This document shows, piece after piece, positions 30,040 to 34,031 of a stretch of DNA of 34,031 bases (its first letter is position 1; each line of letters starts with the position of its first letter). The notes beneath the pieces were generated by a model. That model was not told where the DNA came from and made no database searches. It saw only the letters and a program-made list of their open reading frames with translations. The translations under genes and the position numbers were made by a program. The stretch is from CAZJBP01 sp964544115 (GTDB taxonomy: Bacteria > Verrucomicrobiota > Kiritimatiellia > UBA8416 > JADHWI01), in the NCBI GenBank assembly GCA_964544115.1, contig CAZJBP010000011.1:1-34031 (forward strand), given 5' to 3'.

Positions 30040-30115
30040 TGGTGGCGGCGCAGGGATTCGAACCCCGGACACGAGGATTATGATTCCTCTGCTCTGCCAA
30101 CTGAGCTACGCCGCC
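30040..30115 (-). tRNA. tRNA-Met (anticodon CAT), CCA encoded
   Basis: A 76-base cloverleaf. The 7-bp acceptor arm GGCGGCG/CGCCGCC is followed by the discriminator A and an encoded CCA (30040-30042). It has the D arm TAGCTCAGTTGGCAGAGC, the anticodon stem GAGGA/TCCTC around ATCATAA with anticodon CAT at 30082-30080, and the T arm GGGGTTCGAATCCC. The acceptor begins with a G-C pair, so it is not an initiator (the bacterial initiator lacks the 1:72 pair). CAT could also be the tRNA-Ile2 that needs lysidine. The ATCATAAT loop wording resembles elongator tRNA-Met. Confidence 0.95.
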
Positions 30116-30143
30116 GCACGGGAAAGCCAGAAACAAGGCGGTC

Positions 30144-30173
30144 ACGCTAGACCATCCGCCCCCCGCGTGTCAA
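30144..30173 (-). promoter_or_regulatory. Promoter of tRNA-Met and proS
   Basis: On the minus strand a perfect -35 TTGACA (30173-30168) is followed after 18 bases by a weak -10 TAGCGT (30149-30144). The predicted start is near 30137, about 22 bases before the tRNA 5' end at 30115. Confidence 0.45.
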
Positions 30174-30182
30174 TCACAGGAG

Positions 30183-30830
30183 CTACTTTGCCAGCCCGGC
30201 CAGCTTGTCCAGCGGCAGCTTGGCGACGGTGCCCTGGAGGGCCGCGGGCTCAATGCTGCTGCCGTCGATCTCGACCATGAAGCGGCTCTTGACCATGATC
30301 TGAATCTCGCCGGACTTGCTCTCCCGGTCGTACTTCTCCAGCGCCTTGTTGCCACCGATCATGACGGTCTTCTCGTAGCCCGTCTCGGTCTCACGGTCGA
30401 CCTCCTGCATGGCCCAGCCGAACTGCGCCATGGCGGCAAAGCCGCTCATGCCGCCCATGTCCTGGATCTTGACGCGGATCGAGGCGCCCTCGTCGCTGCT
30501 GTACTGGGCGTTGGCTTGCGAGATGACCATGCCCATCGCGCCGTTCTTTTCCCCGGACGCCTCGGTGCGCTTGAGACCGGGCAGCTCCTCGGGCAGCAGC
30601 GCCTTGAGCTCGCGGAAGTCGACGGGATCGACCGGCGCCGCGTTGGCCGCCTCCTCCATGGCCTTGGCCGCCTGCTCCATGGCCGGCGCCGCCTTCTGCA
30701 TCTGTTCAGCCGCCGCCTGCATCTGGCGGAGCCCTTCCTTCATCTCCTGCCGCTTCTTGCGCATGCAGCCGCTGCACACCACCGCCAACGCCAGCATGAC
30801 CACCACCACCGCAGTCAGATTCCGTCTCAT
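30183..30830 (-). CDS. Lipoprotein of unknown function with coiled-coil segment
   Basis: A 215-residue lipoprotein: signal NLTAVVVVMLALAVVCSGC with lipobox VCSGC (lipidated Cys22). A basic stretch follows, then a Met/Ala/Gln-rich amphipathic helix (about 28-66, LRQMQAAAEQMQKAAPAMEQ) likely to form a coiled coil. A globular region (about 70-215) contains LLPEELPGLKRTEASGEKNG, IRVKIQDMGGMSGF and NKALEKYDRESKSGEIQIMV. It resembles small periplasmic proteins with 'ALxxYLP..LPGYKR' phrases whose role is not known. A GGAG site lies about 10 bases upstream of the ATG. The 173 bases between it and the toxin gene are GC-rich without a clear site. Confidence 0.65.
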   Translation of the reverse strand: MRRNLTAVVVVMLALAVVCSGCMRKKRQEMKEGLRQMQAAAEQMQKAAPAMEQAAKAMEEAANAAPVDPVDFRELKALLPEELPGLKRTEASGEKNGAMGMVISQANAQYSSDEGASIRVKIQDMGGMSGFAAMAQFGWAMQEVDRETETGYEKTVMIGGNKALEKYDRESKSGEIQIMVKSRFMVEIDGSSIEPAALQGTVAKLPLDKLAGLAK

Positions 30831-31003
30831 GGTCCAGTTCTCCGCATCACGTCATTCGGGCCCCACGCCCCGTCCGGCGCCACTCGGCCCCGCCGGTCGT
30901 GTCTACCTCAGTGGCCCGGATTGTCCTGCGCGCGCGCGCCAAACTCAAGCCCGATCCGCGAGGCATTCCACGCGCCGCGCACCGCGAGGGGAGCAGGATA
31001 GAA

Positions 31004-31279
31004 TCAGTATACCTCGTCGTGTGATCCCACATTCACGGGGACAATGGTGCTACCCTCGATCAGGAACTCGATCGCTATGCGGTAGGCGAGGTTTATCGAG
31101 ACCGAATGCAAGCCCTCCAGCGATCCGTTGAGTTTGTGCAGCCGCAGTGAGGGATGGAAGGGGTTCAATTCCAGCAACTCAAGGGTCTTCTCATATTGCC
31201 CGAGCACGTCCGGATGCTTGCGGGCGAACCGGGCCGCCCTTCGCGTATAGCTGTGCGTAAAGACGATTCTATACTTCAT
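31004..31279 (-). CDS. RelE/YafQ-type toxin
   Basis: A 91-residue basic protein of the RelE/ParE superfamily, YafQ-like: MKYRIVFTHSYTRRAARF at the start, HPSLRLHKLNGSLEGLHSVSIN in the middle (split 'HPSLRLHKL' and 'GLHSVSIN'), YRIAIEFLIEG and a final NVGSHDEVY. Superfamily members cut mRNA on the ribosome or, in the ParE branch, inhibit gyrase. The 'IGTHDEVY' type ending is typical of the mRNA-cleaving YafQ/RelE group. ATG 31279 overlaps the antitoxin stop by 11 bases, the usual coupled arrangement. The length is normal and no inactivation is visible. Confidence 0.85.
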   Translation of the reverse strand: MKYRIVFTHSYTRRAARFARKHPDVLGQYEKTLELLELNPFHPSLRLHKLNGSLEGLHSVSINLAYRIAIEFLIEGSTIVPVNVGSHDEVY

Positions 31280-31526
31280 CGCGCAGCCGCCGCATGTGAC
31301 CTTTGATGGTGTCATCCGCAACGCGGCCGGCTGCGTAGTCGGCCCGTGCTTCGCGAACGGCTTCAGCGAGTTCCGACTCCCTCAACTTGCCATACTGATC
31401 CATCGTCATCACGACATAGCGCTCTTTTCCCCGGACGCTGATGGTGGCTTCTCCGGTCTCTTTCAGTGCCGATCCGAAGGCCGAAACGCCCCTTCTCTTG
31501 ATGTCAGATGCCGTAATAGTACCCAT
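31269..31526 (-). CDS. Phd/YefM-type antitoxin
   Basis: An 85-residue protein: MGTITASDIKRRGVSAFGS, then EATISVRGKERYVVMTMDQYGKL (split 'EATISVRGKERYVV' and 'MTMDQYGKL'), and a charged tail LAEAVREARADYAAGRVADD. The N-terminal beta-alpha part binds DNA as in Phd/YefM; the helical tail masks the toxin. The start is ATG 31526 with GGAG eight bases upstream. A much longer upstream frame (to 33056) is antisense to the beta-helix gene and is rejected. Upstream palindromes are likely operators for autoregulation. Confidence 0.85.
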   Translation of the reverse strand: MGTITASDIKRRGVSAFGSALKETGEATISVRGKERYVVMTMDQYGKLRESELAEAVREARADYAAGRVADDTIKGHMRRLRDEV

Positions 31527-31540
31527 ACATAGACTCCGAT

Positions 31541-31587
31541 TAGTACTATTGATCACACTATAAAGAGATCTATCCGTCAAGACGGAT
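31541..31587. promoter_or_regulatory. Palindromic operator region of the toxin-antitoxin pair
   Basis: Three inverted repeats lie just upstream of the antitoxin: TAGTACTA (31541-31548), TGATCA (31550-31555), and ATCCGTC-AA-GACGGAT (31572-31587). The GTAC core recalls the TGTACA boxes bound by Phd/YefM proteins. A minus-strand TTGACG (31582-31577) could be a -35, but no good -10 sits at the right distance. Confidence 0.45.
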
Positions 31588-31724
31588 CGCAAGCACAACA
31601 AGGCTAGGGGGGCGTGATTCAGGAGCCAGAAGTCTCCGGGTCGGTGCCGACGGTCGATGGCCATTCGCACGGAGAGCCCGGCCGCGCTGTGTACACCCGC
31701 GGCGCGATGGGGTAGAATTGCCGC

Positions 31725-33236
31725 ATGACCGCACGCGCAGATCTCGCACGGGTGGCAACTCTTGGCGCAGCGCTCTGGGCAGGCGCGGCTTCGGCGGCGG
31801 GCAGCACCTACTACGTTTCGCCCACCGGGGCTGACGGCAACACGGGCTCTTCGAATAGCCCGCTGCGGGAGATCCGCCGCGCCCTGGTGCTGGTCCATCC
31901 CGGGGACACCGTGCGCGTGGCCGACGGCCAATACCTGGGGTTCACGGCGTCCGGCCTGCACGGCACGGCCGCGGCGCCCATCACCGTCGCGGCCCAGGGC
32001 AGCGAGGCCTGGGTCCAGCGCACCACCGACCGGTCCGACAACCGCGACAACATCTTCATCACCTTTTCCTCGTTCCTCGTCGTGGACGGGCTCAACAGCT
32101 CCAACGCGCCGCGCGCCGCGGTCCGCATCGACCAGAGCCCGAACGTCACCGTGCGCAACGGCCGCTTCGGCGCCAACGCCACTTGGGGCATCTTCACCGA
32201 CTTCTCCGATGACCTGCTGATCGAGAACAACGAGTGCTTCGGCAGCCAGACGCAGCACGGGATTTATGTCTCCAACAGCGGCGACCGCCCCGTCGTGCGG
32301 GGGAACCGCTGCCACGACAACGCGGCCGCGGGCATCCACATGAACGCCGATGTCAGCGTGGGCGGCGACGGAACGATCACCGGTGCGCTGATCGAGAACA
32401 ACGTGGTGTGGAACAACGGCGCGCTGGGCGGATCGGGCATCAACATGGACGGCGTGCAGGACTCGCGCGTCTGCAACAACCTGCTCTATGGCAATCACGC
32501 CACCGGCATCGCGCTCTTCCGGATCGACGGGGCCCAGGGCCCGCGGGGAAACCTCGTCGCGCACAACACGATCGACCAGGCCACGGACGCCCGCTGGCCG
32601 CTGCTGATCGGGCAGGCGTCCGGCACCAACGTCGTCCGCAACAACATCCTGCACCAGCGGAATACGGCCAGCGTGCGCGGGTGCGTGCTCTACGGCTCCG
32701 CGGAAGACGCCCGGCTCACGGACGCCGACCGCAACACGTGGGGCGGCAACGCCTACGTCTCCACGAATGACGCCACCAGCCGCCAGACGCTCGCCGCGTG
32801 GCAGGCGTCGGGTCACGAGCCCCATACGATCGGCAGCTCCATCGCGAACCTGGTCGTGGCCGCCCCGGGCGATTACCACCTGAAAGCCGGTTCGCCCGCC
32901 ATCGATGCCGGGCAGTCCCTGCCGCAGGTCACGACCGACATGGATTGGCTGACGCGGCCCGCGGGCGCCGCCAGCGACATCGGTGCGTACGAGTGGGGCG
33001 CCCTGCCGGCGGCCCCGGAGGTGCGGCGCATCACACTGGACGGCGCGGACGTGCACCTGGACTTCTCCACGCTCCCGGGCATGCTCTACCGGGTCGAGAG
33101 CGCGGGGGATCTGCGCGCCGGTTTCACCAACGTGGTGCTCGCCAGCGTGCCGGGCACGGGCCGCGTGGTGGCCGTCGCATTGTCCGGCGCCGGCGAACGG
33201 GCCACCGAGTTCTACCGCGTCTGGCTGACGCGCTGA
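31725..33236 (+). CDS. Secreted parallel beta-helix protein
   Basis: A 503-residue exported protein. A signal peptide (VATLGAALWAGAASAAG) is followed by STYYVSPTGADGNTGSSNSPLREI, split as 'TYYVSPTGADG' and 'SPLREIRRAL', the standard opening of right-handed parallel beta-helix proteins (pectate-lyase fold). PbH1-type coils follow with regular 'N-x-x' ladders (IENNECFG, VRGNRCHDNAAAGIHM, IENNVVWNNG, VCNNLLYGNHATGIAL, VAHNTIDQ, VRNNILHQ). The AIDAG and DIGAYEWG words mark a choice-of-anchor-like end of the helix. A C-terminal beta domain ends in TEFYRVWLTR, similar in style to PVC secreted proteins. Such folds act as polysaccharide lyases, hydrolases or surface proteins; no catalytic set is clear. 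It overlaps xthA by 25 bases tail to tail. Confidence 0.8.
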   Translation: MTARADLARVATLGAALWAGAASAAGSTYYVSPTGADGNTGSSNSPLREIRRALVLVHPGDTVRVADGQYLGFTASGLHGTAAAPITVAAQGSEAWVQRTTDRSDNRDNIFITFSSFLVVDGLNSSNAPRAAVRIDQSPNVTVRNGRFGANATWGIFTDFSDDLLIENNECFGSQTQHGIYVSNSGDRPVVRGNRCHDNAAAGIHMNADVSVGGDGTITGALIENNVVWNNGALGGSGINMDGVQDSRVCNNLLYGNHATGIALFRIDGAQGPRGNLVAHNTIDQATDARWPLLIGQASGTNVVRNNILHQRNTASVRGCVLYGSAEDARLTDADRNTWGGNAYVSTNDATSRQTLAAWQASGHEPHTIGSSIANLVVAAPGDYHLKAGSPAIDAGQSLPQVTTDMDWLTRPAGAASDIGAYEWGALPAAPEVRRITLDGADVHLDFSTLPGMLYRVESAGDLRAGFTNVVLASVPGTGRVVAVALSGAGERATEFYRVWLTR

Positions 33237-34009
33237 CCCGCGTCGAACTCACCGACGAGCGGCGTGTGGTCCGACGGGCGCGCGCCGCCGCGCGGCTCGA
33301 GGTCGATCCAGGCATCCGTGGCCGTCTTCAGCAGCGGGTCGGTGGCCAGCAGGTGATCGACGCGCCAGCCCATGTTGCGCTGGAGCGAGTTCACGACGCG
33401 GTAATCGAAGAACGTGTACCGGCCGGCCTCGGGATGGAAGCGGCGATACACGTCGGCGAAACCCCACCCCACCGTCTCCCAGTAGGCGCGGCGGATGCTC
33501 TCGTGGAAGCAGACATCCATCGCCTGCTTCTCGGGGTTGTGGATGTCGATCGGCTCGGGCGCCACGTTCATATCGCCCAGCCACAGCACCTGGCGCCGGG
33601 GCGTGAAATGCCGCTCGAAGTACGCCCGCAGCCGGCCGAACCACTCCAGCTTGTAGGCGAACATGGGATGGTCCAGCTCGCGGCCCTGCGGGACGTAGGT
33701 ATTGACGATGTTCAGCGCGCCGAACCGCGCCCAGACCAGCCGCGTTTCATCCGCCGGCCCGCCGTCGTCGAACCCGAACCGCACCTCGTCCGGCTCATCG
33801 CGTGAGAGGATGGCCACGCCGTTGTAGCTCTTTTCGCCGCGGAAGGTGGCGTGGTAGCCGGCCGCGCGGATCGCCTCCAGCGGAAACTCCGCATCCTGCA
33901 CCTTCGTCTCCTGAATGCAGAGGATATCGGGCTGGTGGCGCGCCAGCCAAGCCGTGACCGCCTCCATCCGGGCGCGCAGCGAGTTGGCGTTGAACGTGGC
34001 GATTCTCAC
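33212..34009 (-). CDS. xthA: Exodeoxyribonuclease III
   Basis: A 265-residue AP endonuclease/3' exonuclease of the EEP fold, the family's usual length. It has RIATFNANSLRARM at the start, ILCIQETKVQD (metal-binding Glu), LNIVNTYVPQG (catalytic Tyr), WLGDMNVAPEPIDIHNP (Asp-Asn), MGWRVDHLLAT and RPSDHTPLVGEF (catalytic Asp-His). It repairs abasic and 3'-blocked DNA ends using Mg2+. GTG 34009 is chosen as start because GGGGG lies 7 bases upstream and it gives the usual 'MRIATFN' beginning; an ATG at 34027 in frame would add six residues. It ends inside the beta-helix gene on the opposite strand. Confidence 0.95.
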   Translation of the reverse strand: MRIATFNANSLRARMEAVTAWLARHQPDILCIQETKVQDAEFPLEAIRAAGYHATFRGEKSYNGVAILSRDEPDEVRFGFDDGGPADETRLVWARFGALNIVNTYVPQGRELDHPMFAYKLEWFGRLRAYFERHFTPRRQVLWLGDMNVAPEPIDIHNPEKQAMDVCFHESIRRAYWETVGWGFADVYRRFHPEAGRYTFFDYRVVNSLQRNMGWRVDHLLATDPLLKTATDAWIDLEPRGGARPSDHTPLVGEFDAGQRVSQTR

Positions 34010-34031
34010 ATCATTCCCCCGACGCATCGGC

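Noticed and set aside
30016..30072. N-terminal extension of proS to 30072
   Set aside because: It would be read through the 3' part of tRNA-Met and adds a Pro-rich segment not seen in the family.
31269..33056. 595-codon minus-strand frame ending in the antitoxin
   Set aside because: Upstream of 31526 it is antisense to the beta-helix gene; only the last 85 codons have family similarity and a ribosome site.

Overview
The window is GC-rich, densely coded bacterial chromosome with short intergenic gaps, frequent 4-base ATGA/GTGA overlaps and several GTG/TTG starts. The kind of organism is an inference. Exported LamG and parallel beta-helix proteins, C-terminal domains ending in an 'FYR/FFR' motif on secreted proteins, multihaem c-type cytochromes and the siroheme-dependent haem pathway together suggest an anaerobic or facultative Gram-negative bacterium of the PVC group (Kiritimatiellota/Verrucomicrobiota-like). 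No rRNA or marker-gene search could be run to confirm this.

Region 1 (1-11614, almost all minus strand) is a haem, nitrogen and lipid block. It holds a partial CbiK-type chelatase, a fused siroheme decarboxylase AhbA-AhbB, a C39-like exported protease, a YgbA-like protein, a fatty acid desaturase and a LamG protein (the one plus-strand gene). These are followed by glnB-amtB, ahbD, ahbC, hemA and a CcsA/HemX-type membrane protein. HemA, AhbAB, AhbC, AhbD and a sirohydrochlorin chelatase account for the first committed step and the final steps of haem b synthesis through siroheme.

Region 2 (11903-22805, mostly plus strand) is an electron-transfer block. It encodes a nine-haem secreted cytochrome, an outer-membrane beta-barrel, and a 22-haem lipoprotein cytochrome built from six 37-residue two-haem repeats. 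After a repeat-bearing gap and one unknown minus-strand gene come a tetrahaem c554-like cytochrome, the System II cytochrome c maturation pair ResB and CcsA/B, a two-domain OB-fold exported protein and a UbiE/MenG-like quinone methyltransferase. The barrel between two multihaem cytochromes looks like a porin-cytochrome conduit for moving electrons across the outer membrane. Haem made by region 1, apocytochromes, maturation factors and quinone enzymology lie within about 22 kb.

Region 3 (22836-27612) has a small lipoprotein, a roughly 490-bp gap full of interspersed and inverted repeats (one attC-like), a PAS histidine kinase, pyrH, frr, a disordered single-pass membrane protein with internal repeats, and trxA. 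Region 4 (27626-34009) has a two-receiver regulator with a degenerate second domain, a clear terminator, proS directly behind tRNA-Met(CAT), a lipoprotein, a Phd/RelE-type toxin-antitoxin pair, a parallel beta-helix secreted protein and exonuclease III.

The best candidate for something undescribed is the 9-haem / barrel / 22-haem cluster. Its two-haem repeat array sits beside dedicated haem supply and cytochrome assembly genes.
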